A stretch of DNA of 64,000 bases from a virus. Positions 42,783 to 52,933 of this stretch are shown piece by piece. The notes beneath the pieces are model-generated. The model was not told where the DNA came from. It saw only the letters and a list, made by a program, of their open reading frames with translations, and did not search any database. Position 1 is the first letter of the stretch, and each line of letters starts with the position of its first letter. The stretch is taken from IMG/VR virus record IMGVR_UViG_3300042452_000950, positions 1 to 64,000 of that record; one strand, 5' to 3'. Made by a program: the position numbers and the translations under genes.

Positions 42783-45038
42783 ATGCCGAGAAAGATAAAT
42801 AGACGAGGACAACCGCCGGGTCAAGAGGTCACAAGCGGACAGAGTGGCCTGCTTCCAGGCTATTTATTTGATAAGGTTGTCAGTATACCTGACCAGTACC
42901 TAACACTGGGCTCAGAATTACCTTCTGGGCTGTTAATCGGAGGTACCGGAAGTGTCGGAAACTCTGGAAAAGCGGCACCGCTGGATCACGTTCATACCGT
43001 AAGCCACGGAAACCTGATTGGAGGAACGCTGCACGCACTCGCTACCATGATAACTCCAGGTTTCATGAGTGCGGAGGATAAATACAGATTAGATACGTTA
43101 TGGAATAGTCCTTCTGGTGGCGGAGGTGGAGGAACCTCGGCGACATTTATTTGGCACGAATCTCCGGTAGGCACTAGGAACGGTGTAAACGCAGTATTTA
43201 CCTTAGCCCAGTCTCCTGATCCTGCAAGCAGTTTAACGCTTTTTAGAAACGGTCTTTTACTGCGGCCAGGTTCCCCGTACGACTTCTTGTTATCTGGTAA
43301 TACGGTCACGTTTAATTCGCCGTCGATCCCTATCAGTCCAGATATCCTCAGAGCAAACTATCAAATCAGTGATGTATCTCCGGCTGCCCTTGATCACGGA
43401 ACTTTAACGGGGTTGGCAGACGACGACCACCTTCAATACCTAACATCACCTAGAGCCAGTACTTGGCTGGCCACCAAGACAACCACAAACCTTACCGAAG
43501 GTTCAAATCTATATTTTACTAACGAGCGGGCCCAGGACGCTGTTGGCAACATTTTGACGAACTCGTCTACGATAAGTTGGACGTACAACGACGGCCTCGG
43601 AACCATATCTGCGGCAGTAATCGCTGGTGGTGTTTCTCACGCGTCCTTAGCGAGCCTTACCTCAGGTGATCCGCATACACAGTACCAGTTACGTTCTGAA
43701 AAGAACGCTAATAGTGGTTACGCTGGGCTAACATCTCTCGGGCTGCTGTCTCCCTCAAGAATTCCAGCGATGCCACTTTCGTTCTTAAGTGACGTATCTC
43801 CTGGAATACCTCTAAATGGTTACGTATTAACGTACAACGCTAGCAGCGGTCAGTGGCAGTCGCAATCCCCTACTGGTGGCGGTGGCGGGGGTGTGACCGA
43901 TCACGGGGCTCTAACTGGGTTGACCGATGACGACCACCCGCAGTATCTAACCTCACCAAGAGCAAATACGTGGCTCGCCACAAAGACCACATCAAATCTG
44001 ACCGAGGGATCTGGACTCTACTACACGGACGAAAGAGTCCAGGATGCTGTGGGGGCGATGGTTTCACCGTCGTCGACCATTCGGTGGTCTTACAATGACG
44101 CAGCTGGCAAGATCCAGGCTTTCATATCGCCAGCGAACATCTCTCACGCCTCGCTATCAAACCTAACCGTCGGGGATCCACACACTCAGTATCTTCTTGA
44201 GTCAGCGGTAAGCGCCTTAATTTTTAGTCCTGGTCAGATATCTCCTCAGGGTTCCGGATCAGGATTTGATGCAGACACTGTAGACGGTTACCAGGCATCC
44301 GCGTTCGCCTTGTCTGGCCACGTACACACCTTAGCGCAGCTAACTGACGTTTCACCTGGAACTCCGACAAACGGCCAGGTCTTAACTTACAACTTCTCTA
44401 GCGGCCAATGGCAAAGCCAGTCTCCTGCTACCGGAGGGGTCTCTGACCACGGATCCCTTACAGGTCTCGGTGACGATGATCACACTCAGTATCAACTAAG
44501 ATCAGAAAAGAACACAACCAACGGGTACGCCGGTCTAGATTCTTCCGGGCTGCTCTCGCCGTCCAGGATACCGTCATTTTCTATAGGGAACCTGTCTGAT
44601 GTATCTCCAACAACGCCCACCAATAACCAGATTTTGGCGTATCATTCGGCGTCCGGTCAATGGCGTAACCAATCCCCAACAGCTACTGAGGATATAATTA
44701 GTTGCTATATTGATGCTTCGCCAGATCTGATAGCTGTCGGAAAAAAGGCCTACAAATTAATGCCTTATAACTGCTCAGTAACCGGCTGGTACGTTGTGGC
44801 CTCGACAACTGGAACTATCGCATGGGATGTTAAAAGGACATCATTTGCGTCGTATCCATCGACAGTATCAATTGTGAACGGAAACAGCCCAATACTTTCT
44901 TCTCAATCAAAAAATTCTTATACAACAATTTCAAGCTGGTCTCCGATCTCTGCCGGGGATGTGCTCGATTTCTTCATAAGCAGTAACAGCGACATTACTA
45001 ACTCAGGACTATTCCTCAAGATCAGGAGAACCTCGTGA
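42783..45038 (+). CDS. Tail fibre protein with repeats
   Basis: 751 residues. LDHVHTVSHGNLIGGTLHAL near the N-terminus and SALSGHVHTLAQL-like segments (FALSGHVHTLAQLTDV) are typical of fibre shafts. It holds about two copies of the module found in the 1775-residue protein: DHGxLTGLxDDDH, YLTSPRA, NLTEGSxLY(Y/F)T(D/N)ER, SHASL, GDPHTQY, LSDVSPG. The C-terminal 110 residues are non-repetitive (ISCYIDASPDLIAVGKKAYK) and may bind a receptor or the next fibre part. No binding site is visible before the ATG. Confidence 0.8.
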   Translation: MPRKINRRGQPPGQEVTSGQSGLLPGYLFDKVVSIPDQYLTLGSELPSGLLIGGTGSVGNSGKAAPLDHVHTVSHGNLIGGTLHALATMITPGFMSAEDKYRLDTLWNSPSGGGGGGTSATFIWHESPVGTRNGVNAVFTLAQSPDPASSLTLFRNGLLLRPGSPYDFLLSGNTVTFNSPSIPISPDILRANYQISDVSPAALDHGTLTGLADDDHLQYLTSPRASTWLATKTTTNLTEGSNLYFTNERAQDAVGNILTNSSTISWTYNDGLGTISAAVIAGGVSHASLASLTSGDPHTQYQLRSEKNANSGYAGLTSLGLLSPSRIPAMPLSFLSDVSPGIPLNGYVLTYNASSGQWQSQSPTGGGGGGVTDHGALTGLTDDDHPQYLTSPRANTWLATKTTSNLTEGSGLYYTDERVQDAVGAMVSPSSTIRWSYNDAAGKIQAFISPANISHASLSNLTVGDPHTQYLLESAVSALIFSPGQISPQGSGSGFDADTVDGYQASAFALSGHVHTLAQLTDVSPGTPTNGQVLTYNFSSGQWQSQSPATGGVSDHGSLTGLGDDDHTQYQLRSEKNTTNGYAGLDSSGLLSPSRIPSFSIGNLSDVSPTTPTNNQILAYHSASGQWRNQSPTATEDIISCYIDASPDLIAVGKKAYKLMPYNCSVTGWYVVASTTGTIAWDVKRTSFASYPSTVSIVNGNSPILSSQSKNSYTTISSWSPISAGDVLDFFISSNSDITNSGLFLKIRRTS
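43390..44660 (+). repeat. Fibre module repeats in the 751-residue protein
   Basis: Three DHGxLTGL units (starts near 43393, 43897 and 44445), two of which carry the ER-QDAVG segment. They are related to the longer array at 48.9-52.4 kb, with high protein but low DNA identity. Confidence 0.8.
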
Positions 45039-47449
45039 AATCTGCCGTAGAACACCACTTCACTGGAACAACAGAACCGCTTACAGGTACTTACAACTCC
45101 TCTAAGACGATGCTCGGATCGCTGCTGCGCCAGGCAACCGGAGCAACCGCTGAGGATAAGTTTATATCCACCAAAGCCTCTGTGATGCTCAACATTCCAG
45201 AAGTTATGATCGGATCGCAGCATATGCCGCACGTGTACAAGTGGTCAGATAATATCTATTGGATATTTGCCACGTCGTCGGCGACAGCTTCTGCCACTCG
45301 TACGATAACCTTAACAGAATTTAATTCTAACGCCGGAACACTCAGTTACCGAGGCTTTATCACCCTTTCAGGTACGACCATCTCTACAAGCAAGACCGCC
45401 CGTGGTCTGCGCGCGTTTGTCTATGAACATACCACGGGAACAGTCTCTACAAGTGGCGCTTCGACCACTATTACTGGATCAAGTACGCAGTTCCAAGCGG
45501 AAAGGATTGCAGTTGGCGCCCGCATTGGATTTGGAACAACAGATCCGACGGCTGTAACGACGTGGTATGACATAACTGCCATAGCTAGCAATACGTCCTT
45601 AACGATAAACGCGCCGGTCACACTATCAGGTGGAACGTCCTACGTAATTGAGGAAATTAGAATAACGCTACTAGTCACGAACGCAACTGCGATTAACGGA
45701 GGGATCCACCTTATTAAAGGGTTGAACTACGGCACATTTATTAGCGGCGGTACAACAATACCAGAGGCGACTACAGTAGACAATATTAGAGCGTCATATC
45801 TGTTGAAAGACCCTGTGTTCGCTGGTTCTCAGACAGCGACTGTGACGATGACAATCGCAACGCCATGTGTCGTAACGTTAAACAGCCACGGATTGATTGA
45901 AGGCGATACTATCGTACTTACTACCACTGGTGCGCTGCCCACTGGTCTGACAGCTTCCGCAACTACCGCGACCCTTTATTTTGTTAGAAACCCGACAACT
46001 AACACGTTCAACCTCTCGACTACTAGAACGGGTGCACTTGTAAACACATCAGGATCCCAGTCAGGTACGCACACTATCCACCACTACCCAAGTATGAACG
46101 GGGGAGGAATAGCCGCCGAAGATTTTGTTAGCAACACTGACCACTCTTTATATTTGGTAGGAGTTATTGGTGCTACGGAAGGAGTCATTCTGGAGTACAA
46201 CATGCGCGCATCGCTGACCGTCGGCGCATATGGATCCGTTCCCAACATTACAGCTGGCGTTACTCCTAGCGCGTTTGTTTTACGAACTGGAACGGTGACC
46301 ACGGTACAGCTAACACAAAACAACGGAGCACGTGTGTTTTCAGTCTCTCACGGAGCGGCCTCCGGTGTGAATAGCCTATACTTTACGGGAACTACTAGAA
46401 TTTACCGTGCGGCGGTGTCTGGCATCACTTCTGGAAGTACGACCTTTCTTTCGGACGCGGGTATGTTGGAGGTTCCTCCGGGAGCAACAGTCACGTACAC
46501 TGCTCAATCTACGATGTCGCAACTGGATTACTCGTCAATGGTTGACCGCATATTTATCTCTAACTCCGGCGGACGATTTGGAATATACGTAGCACCGTAC
46601 AACACCGCCGGTGATCAATTTGAGAAACTCATGGGAGCTAACCTTAACAGACTCAAGTTAACAACCACACCATCCGGTGCGTCGGACGGCCTATTCCCAA
46701 CAACGGTTGTAACCATGTGGACAGAAGATGGGTGGATGTTCACCATCCCCTCCACGACAACTACAGGTCAAAACTGGTTGTTGGTTTGGCCCTTCGGAGC
46801 GGATGCGTTTTATAACAGCGACAGCGACCAGCACGTGATTACGCCAAAACTGGCAACAACTGATGCAAGTAAACTATACCACGTGTACGTCGACCACCAG
46901 GAGTACGCGGGCACATACGGACTAGGGTTCCCAGTAGAGAGTTATAAAATTTGGTACAGGACTACGGGAATTGATGATGATTCCGGGGCTTGGACAGCGG
47001 TCGGTCTTGGAGCCGACCTCACGGGCGTCACTCCAAGCGACTACATTCAGTTTAAGATTGCTTTTGATATTATGGGAGAAATCTGCGCCCCAACGAGAAT
47101 CTATTCAATCTGCTGCACATACGAGGACTCTTCACAAGATTCGCACTACCAACCGTCACTTTCTAAATCGTCGACGGCCAGCAAGATCTTTGCTTGGAAG
47201 CAGGTGGTGGCATGGGGAAGCAATATTCCAAACCTTCGTGTCAGACTGTATGACGCCAGCACTGAAGTGGAACTACTTAACGACACGGTGACGCTGTCTT
47301 CCTACGGTACGTGGCAATACTCTACCGACGGCACTACTTGGAACTCTTGGAGCTCATCTGCCGACGCGGTAGGTAATTTTATCAGATATACCGCGAGCGG
47401 CTTCGGATACAGCGGAGTGACTGTACGAGTACTACTAACACAGGCATAA
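45035..47449 (+). CDS. Large fibre-region protein, probable distal tail fibre
   Basis: 804 residues, start overlapping the previous stop by 4 bases. Ser/Thr/Gly-rich and beta throughout, with sections such as TVSTSGASTTITGSSTQFQA and VTLNSHGLIEGDTIVLTTTG that resemble Ig-like or beta-helical adhesin domains. The C-terminus (TYEDSSQDSHYQPSLSKSS and following) looks like a globular jelly-roll domain. No repeats of the neighbouring type. Probably a receptor-contacting fibre or baseplate-wedge part; exact role not known. Confidence 0.6.
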   Translation: MKSAVEHHFTGTTEPLTGTYNSSKTMLGSLLRQATGATAEDKFISTKASVMLNIPEVMIGSQHMPHVYKWSDNIYWIFATSSATASATRTITLTEFNSNAGTLSYRGFITLSGTTISTSKTARGLRAFVYEHTTGTVSTSGASTTITGSSTQFQAERIAVGARIGFGTTDPTAVTTWYDITAIASNTSLTINAPVTLSGGTSYVIEEIRITLLVTNATAINGGIHLIKGLNYGTFISGGTTIPEATTVDNIRASYLLKDPVFAGSQTATVTMTIATPCVVTLNSHGLIEGDTIVLTTTGALPTGLTASATTATLYFVRNPTTNTFNLSTTRTGALVNTSGSQSGTHTIHHYPSMNGGGIAAEDFVSNTDHSLYLVGVIGATEGVILEYNMRASLTVGAYGSVPNITAGVTPSAFVLRTGTVTTVQLTQNNGARVFSVSHGAASGVNSLYFTGTTRIYRAAVSGITSGSTTFLSDAGMLEVPPGATVTYTAQSTMSQLDYSSMVDRIFISNSGGRFGIYVAPYNTAGDQFEKLMGANLNRLKLTTTPSGASDGLFPTTVVTMWTEDGWMFTIPSTTTTGQNWLLVWPFGADAFYNSDSDQHVITPKLATTDASKLYHVYVDHQEYAGTYGLGFPVESYKIWYRTTGIDDDSGAWTAVGLGADLTGVTPSDYIQFKIAFDIMGEICAPTRIYSICCTYEDSSQDSHYQPSLSKSSTASKIFAWKQVVAWGSNIPNLRVRLYDASTEVELLNDTVTLSSYGTWQYSTDGTTWNSWSSSADAVGNFIRYTASGFGYSGVTVRVLLTQA

Positions 47450-47450
47450 T

Positions 47451-47591
47451 ATGGACGACATTTTATTTGTTTGCAAGTTTTTCTTCCTGGATATGCCTGT
47501 TCAGGGTCCTGGAAGTGTTGCCAGAATAGAAGCTCCCACTTCGCTGTTTGTTTTGAGAATAGCGCTTCCAGAGCGGATCAGTATTTCTTAA
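47451..47591 (+). CDS. Small ORF between fibre genes
   Basis: 46 residues (MDDILFVCKFFFLDMP...), ATG one base after the previous stop and TAA 12 bases before the next gene's start. It fills the gap exactly, which supports a real gene, but there is only a weak AGG-type binding site and no recognisable motif. Confidence 0.45.
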   Translation: MDDILFVCKFFFLDMPVQGPGSVARIEAPTSLFVLRIALPERISIS

Positions 47592-47603
47592 TAGGAGCAA
47601 TCT

Positions 47604-50600
47604 GTGGCCAGACTTAATATTCAATCACCTGATATTGGAACTGGAATAGTAACCAGTCAAAAGCTGGCTAATACAGGAGTAGTCGCCGGAACTTACAGCC
47701 TTCCGACATTAACAGTTAATGCAAAAGGACAGCTTACCAGCATTAACTCAGGAGCATTCTCTCCAGGAATGCTGTCACCGACAGGATCTGGCTCGGGTCT
47801 AGATGCCGACCTTCTAGATGGATATCACGCATCCGCTTTCGCTCTTGCAGGCCACAGCCACGCTCTGAATGATTTAACTGACGTAGTCACTCCGTCACCT
47901 AAAAATGGACAATTATTAGAATTCGATGGCACCAACTGGGTAAATGCAGTCCGTCCATCAAACGAGCCGATCGGACACGAAGACTTCACTGAGAGTACGA
48001 TATCCTTTGACGAGAGCACTCGTATATTCTCAATTGCTCCAGTTGGTGTATCTCACACGGTGTGGTGTGTTGGTATTCGATATATAAAGACAACAACTGA
48101 AACGGTTACCATACCGGACACTACTGCTCTCTACTATATCTATTACTCGTCTTCTGGAGTTTTATCATATAAGACAAGTTTCTTCACCTGGGATCAGGAA
48201 GCTCCTGTAGCATACATTTACTGGAACGCCGACGATAATCGGGCGTACTATCTAGCAGATGAGCGTCACGGGGTAACGCTGGATTGGGCCACACACGAGT
48301 ACCTACACAGAACGCGTGGAGCTGCTTACGCTAGTGGGTTTGGGGTAAACAACTACACAACGACAGGCAACGGTAGCCTCGATTCACATGCTCAGATTGA
48401 TCTGGCTGACGGAACGTTCTTCGACGAAGATCTTCAAATCGATATTGTTCACGCCGCTTCTCCTGTAGTAAATACTTGGCAACAGCATCTACAAGGTCAC
48501 GGTCGGTTTCCGATCTTTTATAGAACTGGTAACGTCTGGAAAAGGACATCTCCGACCAATTTCCCCATTTATTATACTACGGCGGCTAATTACAACCTGA
48601 ACTCTGCGGGTCACTGGTCGCCCGTTACTCTAGCGAACAATAGGTATGGAATCTCGTGGTTAGTTGCCACAAACAACCTTACGTATCCCGCTATGGTTAT
48701 TTTAGGTCAGGCGGAATACACAAACGAGGCGGGTTACGCGGCAGCAAACTGGAGTGATTTGGATCTCTCCGGATTTCCGTCGGTGGAATTCAGACCGCTC
48801 CACAAGATTGTTTACCAAACTAGCACTTCGTACGCGAACACACCGAAATCGAGATTTGTTCACGTTTACGATCTTCGGTCAATCCTTCCAACTGGTGGCG
48901 TAACTTCTTTACCAGTTACTGACCACGGGGCTTTAACTGGACTAGGGGATGATGATCACCTTCAGTATCTAACATCTCCGAGAGCTAACACATGGCTGGG
49001 AACTAAGTCTATCGGAGCCTTGTCCGACGTATCTCCGTCGACACCGCTAGACGGCCAGGCGCTCATTTATCACTCAGCCAGCGGACAGTGGAGAAATTCT
49101 ACTCTTCCTTCCGGTGTTACTGACCACGGTTTGCTGACCGGACTTAGTGACGACGATCACTTACAGTATTTAACGTCTCCGCGTGCTGATACTTGGCTAT
49201 CAACTAAAACCACGACCAACCTGCTCGAAGGTACAAATCTGTACTACACAGACGAGCGGGCACAAGACGCGTTTGGGGGAATGGTATCTCCGTCCTCCAC
49301 CATTAAATGGTCGTATAACGACGTTGCCGGAAAAATCACCGCGTCAGTATCTCCAGCAGGAATATCGCACTCGTCGTTAGCAGACCTAACTACAGGAGAT
49401 CCACATACACAGTACCAGATTGAGTCAGAAAAGAACTCCGCGAACGGGTACATGGGACTTGATTCCGGTGGTAGAGCGTCTCCGACTAGGTTAGGTTCAG
49501 GTACGCCAACATCGTCAGTTTGGTTACGTGGAGACGGTGTTTGGTCAACGGTTCCGTATTCTCCTGCCGACGCAATCACGGTCGATGCTACCGCAGTAAA
49601 GAATCCAAACTTTGAATCGACTCCAGGAACAGCTCCTCTAAATGCTGTTTTGGTGACTTGGGGAATTGATAACGGCGTAAGCCCTGTGGACGTCTACGGG
49701 TACGTGACGTACTCAGGTTTAAACACTTGGCTCGGAACCCGTACCACAACTAACTTAACTGAAGGAACTAACCTCTATTATACGGATGAGAGGGCTCAGG
49801 ATGCTTTTGGCGCAATGGTATCTCCATCTAGCACTATAAGATGGACTTATAATGATGCGGCTGGAAAGATTCAGGCTTTTGTTTCCCCAGCAAATATTTC
49901 TCATGCCGATCTAGCGAACCTGACATCCGGAGATCCGCATACTCAGTACCAGCTAAAATCTCAAAAGAACGTGGCGAATGGCTACGCGGGGCTCGACGCA
50001 AGTGGGCTGGTTTCTCCTGTCCGTATTCCAGCGATGCCGCTGTCTTTCCTAAGCGATGTCTCGCCAGGAACTCCGACAAATGGACAAGTTCTAACTTATC
50101 ACACCACTTCTGGTCAGTGGCGCAGCACGTCTCCGACTGTGTACGTTACAGATCACGGCGCACTGACCGGATTGGCCGATGATGATCATACTCAGTATCT
50201 CACTTCTCCGAGAGCTAATACTTGGTTAGCTACAAAAACTACCACGAACCTACTTGAAGGTTCTAACCTGTATTACACGGACGAGAGGGTTCAGGATGCG
50301 GTCGGGGCAATGGTGTCGCCATCCAGTACCGTGCGGTGGACGTACAACGACGCGGCAGGAAAAATTCAGGCGTTCGTCTCTCCGGCAAATATCGATCACG
50401 GTGCATTAGGCGGCCTTACTGATGACGATCACCTACAGTACCTAACATCTCCTAGGGCCAACACCTGGTTAGCAACTAAGACCACGACCAATCTAACCGA
50501 AGGTTCTAATCTCTACTACACCGATGAAAGAGCGCAGGACGCTTTTGGTGGGATGGTCTCGCCCTCGTCAACTATAAAGTGGTCGTACAACGACGTCGCT

Positions 50601-52931
50601 GGGAAAATAACAGCGTCAGTATCTCCAGCGGGTATCTCTCACGCATCTTTAGCTGATCTTACTTCTGGAGATCCGCACACCCAGTACCAGCTAAAATCTG
50701 AAAAGAATACGGCTAATGGCTACGCAGGATTAAACTCTTCAGGATTATTGTCTCCTAGCCGAATTCCCGCGATGCCCTTGTCATTCTTGAGCGACGTTTC
50801 GCCAAGCAGTGTGACAAATGGACAGGTTTTGACTTACCATTCGGCAAGCGGCCAATGGAGAAACTCCTCTCCTAGCGTGGTAATAACAGATCACGGGCTG
50901 CTTACCGGCCTAGCTGACGACGACCACACGCAGTATTTGACCTCTCCCCGCGCGAATACGTGGCTGGCTACAAAGACCACGGACAACCTAACGCAAGGAT
51001 CAACCAATCTTTATTTCACAGACGAGCGCGCACAGGATGCTGTTGGAAACATCCTAACTAATACGTCCACCATAAAATGGACCTATAACGATGGATCAAA
51101 TATTATCTCGGCTGACGTATCTCCAGCTGGTATTTCACACGCCTCGTTAGCCAACCTAACGACTGGGGATCCGCACACCCAATATCAATTAGAGTCTGAG
51201 AAGAACGTGGCCAATGGGTATGCTGGCCTTAATAGTTCAGGACTTCTGTCGCCAAGCAGAATTCCTGCCATGCCGCTCTCGTTCCTTAGTGATGTATCTC
51301 CAAGCAGCGTAACTAATGGACAAGTTCTCACATATCACGCAGCAAGTACTCAGTGGAGAAACACGTCGCCCAGCACTGTAATAACAGATCACGGACTTTT
51401 GACGGGGCTTGTGGACGATGATCACCTACAATATTTAACGTCGCCTCGTGCTAATACTTGGTTAGCCACAAAAACTACCACAAATCTTACCGAGGGTAGC
51501 AACCTCTACTACACAGATGAACGGGCACAGGATGCTGTTGGCGGAATGGTGTCCCCGTCATCTACCATAAAGTGGACATACAACGATGTTGCTGGAAAGA
51601 TAATTGCTCAGGTATCTCCAGCCGGTATTTCCCACGCATCTTTAGCTAACCTAACCACAGGTGATCCGCATACCCAGTATCAACTCAAATCTGAAAAGAA
51701 CGCTGTTAACGGCTACGCCGGTTTGAATTCCTCCGGATTACTGTCCCCAAGCAGAATCCCGGCGATGCCGCTCTCGTTTTTAAGTGATGTGTCGCCGTCT
51801 TCTTCAACAAATGGACAAGTACTAACTTATCACTCTGCTAGCGGGCAGTGGAGAAACCAGTCTCCAACCGTGTATGTGACAGATCACGGAAATCTGACGG
51901 GATTAGCAGATGATGATCACCTGCAGTATCTGACATCGCCGCGGGCAAATACATGGTTGGCAACCAAGACCACCACGAACTTAACTGAAGGAACTAATCT
52001 TTACTACACGGATGAGCGAGTTCAGGACGCTGTCGGAGCGATGGTCTCGCCGTCCACAACAATAAGGTGGACATATAACGACACCGCGGGGAAGATCCAA
52101 GCCTTCGTATCTCCGGCTAACATTTCCCACGCCTCGTTAGCAAACTTAACCACGGGCGATCCACATACCCAGTACCAACTTAAGTCTGAAAAGAATTCTG
52201 CCAACGGTTACGCCGGTCTTAACGCGTCTGGTCTGCTATCGCCCAGCCGTATACCGGCGATGCCTCTGTCGTTCTTGAGCGATGTTTCCCCAACGGCGCC
52301 AACTAATGGCCAGGTGTTAACCTACCATTCTGCCTCTAGTCAGTGGCGTAACCAGTCACCTACGGGTGGCGGAGTAACTGATCACAGTGCGCTAACAGGA
52401 CTGGGAAATGACGATCACACTCAATACGCTTTACTGGACGGCACACGTCCATTTGATAATAGCGGCTTAAAAATATGGGACTCTATTACAACTTATTCAC
52501 TTACTTTCACAAATAATTCAGCACAGTCTACAGATCATTTTATTTATTTAGATACTACTAGTCCAGTAATCAACGTAACACTTAGAGGCGATTTAACGGT
52601 ATCCGCCCTAGGGGCGCAGGTCAGCGGAAACAACAACGGCGACGTGACATTAGCCGGGTCGTATGACTATATCACCTTAGCTAACCAGGTGATCACGCGT
52701 GGCCAAATTGATCTGACAACAGACGTTACTGGTGATCTTCCATTCTCAAATATTACACCGGCTACATCACCTAGTGTTTTATTAGGAAGAGGATCAGCGA
52801 GTTCAGGGGACTTCCAGCAGATTACACTTGGTTCTGGTTTGACCATGACCGGTACTACGTTATCCTCGTCGGGTGGAAGTGGGACTAGTTTTGCTACGGT
52901 AATGGCGATTAACAGTTTTGGAGGTTTCTAG
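47604..52931 (+). CDS. Giant repeat-built tail fibre protein
   Basis: 1775 residues from a GTG with AGGAG six bases upstream. The N-terminal 100 residues include a fibre motif (DADLLDGYHASAFALAGHSH) shared with the 751-residue protein. Residues about 100-430 form a unique domain (DFTESTISFDESTRIFSIAP and beyond). From about 435 to 1600 there are repeats: TDHGxLTGLxDDDHxQYLTS, PRANTWLATKTT, NLTEGxNLYYTDER, SPSSTI-W-YND, SHASLANLT, GDPHTQYQL, IPAMPLSFLSDVSP, NGQVLTYHSASGQWR. The last 170 residues are non-repetitive (ISFDGTxxY-like strands, QITLGSGLTMTGTTLSSSGG). A long trimeric shaft is likely. Confidence 0.8.
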   Translation: MARLNIQSPDIGTGIVTSQKLANTGVVAGTYSLPTLTVNAKGQLTSINSGAFSPGMLSPTGSGSGLDADLLDGYHASAFALAGHSHALNDLTDVVTPSPKNGQLLEFDGTNWVNAVRPSNEPIGHEDFTESTISFDESTRIFSIAPVGVSHTVWCVGIRYIKTTTETVTIPDTTALYYIYYSSSGVLSYKTSFFTWDQEAPVAYIYWNADDNRAYYLADERHGVTLDWATHEYLHRTRGAAYASGFGVNNYTTTGNGSLDSHAQIDLADGTFFDEDLQIDIVHAASPVVNTWQQHLQGHGRFPIFYRTGNVWKRTSPTNFPIYYTTAANYNLNSAGHWSPVTLANNRYGISWLVATNNLTYPAMVILGQAEYTNEAGYAAANWSDLDLSGFPSVEFRPLHKIVYQTSTSYANTPKSRFVHVYDLRSILPTGGVTSLPVTDHGALTGLGDDDHLQYLTSPRANTWLGTKSIGALSDVSPSTPLDGQALIYHSASGQWRNSTLPSGVTDHGLLTGLSDDDHLQYLTSPRADTWLSTKTTTNLLEGTNLYYTDERAQDAFGGMVSPSSTIKWSYNDVAGKITASVSPAGISHSSLADLTTGDPHTQYQIESEKNSANGYMGLDSGGRASPTRLGSGTPTSSVWLRGDGVWSTVPYSPADAITVDATAVKNPNFESTPGTAPLNAVLVTWGIDNGVSPVDVYGYVTYSGLNTWLGTRTTTNLTEGTNLYYTDERAQDAFGAMVSPSSTIRWTYNDAAGKIQAFVSPANISHADLANLTSGDPHTQYQLKSQKNVANGYAGLDASGLVSPVRIPAMPLSFLSDVSPGTPTNGQVLTYHTTSGQWRSTSPTVYVTDHGALTGLADDDHTQYLTSPRANTWLATKTTTNLLEGSNLYYTDERVQDAVGAMVSPSSTVRWTYNDAAGKIQAFVSPANIDHGALGGLTDDDHLQYLTSPRANTWLATKTTTNLTEGSNLYYTDERAQDAFGGMVSPSSTIKWSYNDVAGKITASVSPAGISHASLADLTSGDPHTQYQLKSEKNTANGYAGLNSSGLLSPSRIPAMPLSFLSDVSPSSVTNGQVLTYHSASGQWRNSSPSVVITDHGLLTGLADDDHTQYLTSPRANTWLATKTTDNLTQGSTNLYFTDERAQDAVGNILTNTSTIKWTYNDGSNIISADVSPAGISHASLANLTTGDPHTQYQLESEKNVANGYAGLNSSGLLSPSRIPAMPLSFLSDVSPSSVTNGQVLTYHAASTQWRNTSPSTVITDHGLLTGLVDDDHLQYLTSPRANTWLATKTTTNLTEGSNLYYTDERAQDAVGGMVSPSSTIKWTYNDVAGKIIAQVSPAGISHASLANLTTGDPHTQYQLKSEKNAVNGYAGLNSSGLLSPSRIPAMPLSFLSDVSPSSSTNGQVLTYHSASGQWRNQSPTVYVTDHGNLTGLADDDHLQYLTSPRANTWLATKTTTNLTEGTNLYYTDERVQDAVGAMVSPSTTIRWTYNDTAGKIQAFVSPANISHASLANLTTGDPHTQYQLKSEKNSANGYAGLNASGLLSPSRIPAMPLSFLSDVSPTAPTNGQVLTYHSASSQWRNQSPTGGGVTDHSALTGLGNDDHTQYALLDGTRPFDNSGLKIWDSITTYSLTFTNNSAQSTDHFIYLDTTSPVINVTLRGDLTVSALGAQVSGNNNGDVTLAGSYDYITLANQVITRGQIDLTTDVTGDLPFSNITPATSPSVLLGRGSASSGDFQQITLGSGLTMTGTTLSSSGGSGTSFATVMAINSFGGF
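48915..52400 (+). repeat. Long-period repeat array in fibre gene
   Basis: GATCAC-centred unit starts in the last part are at 50889, 51387, 51882 and 52380, so the periods are 498, 495 and 498 bases (166, 165, 166 residues). Earlier units are irregular or shortened, one being only about 245 bases. There are seven YTDER/FTDER segments in the protein. The DNA of different units differs at most third codon positions. Confidence 0.9.
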
Positions 52932-52933
52932 TA

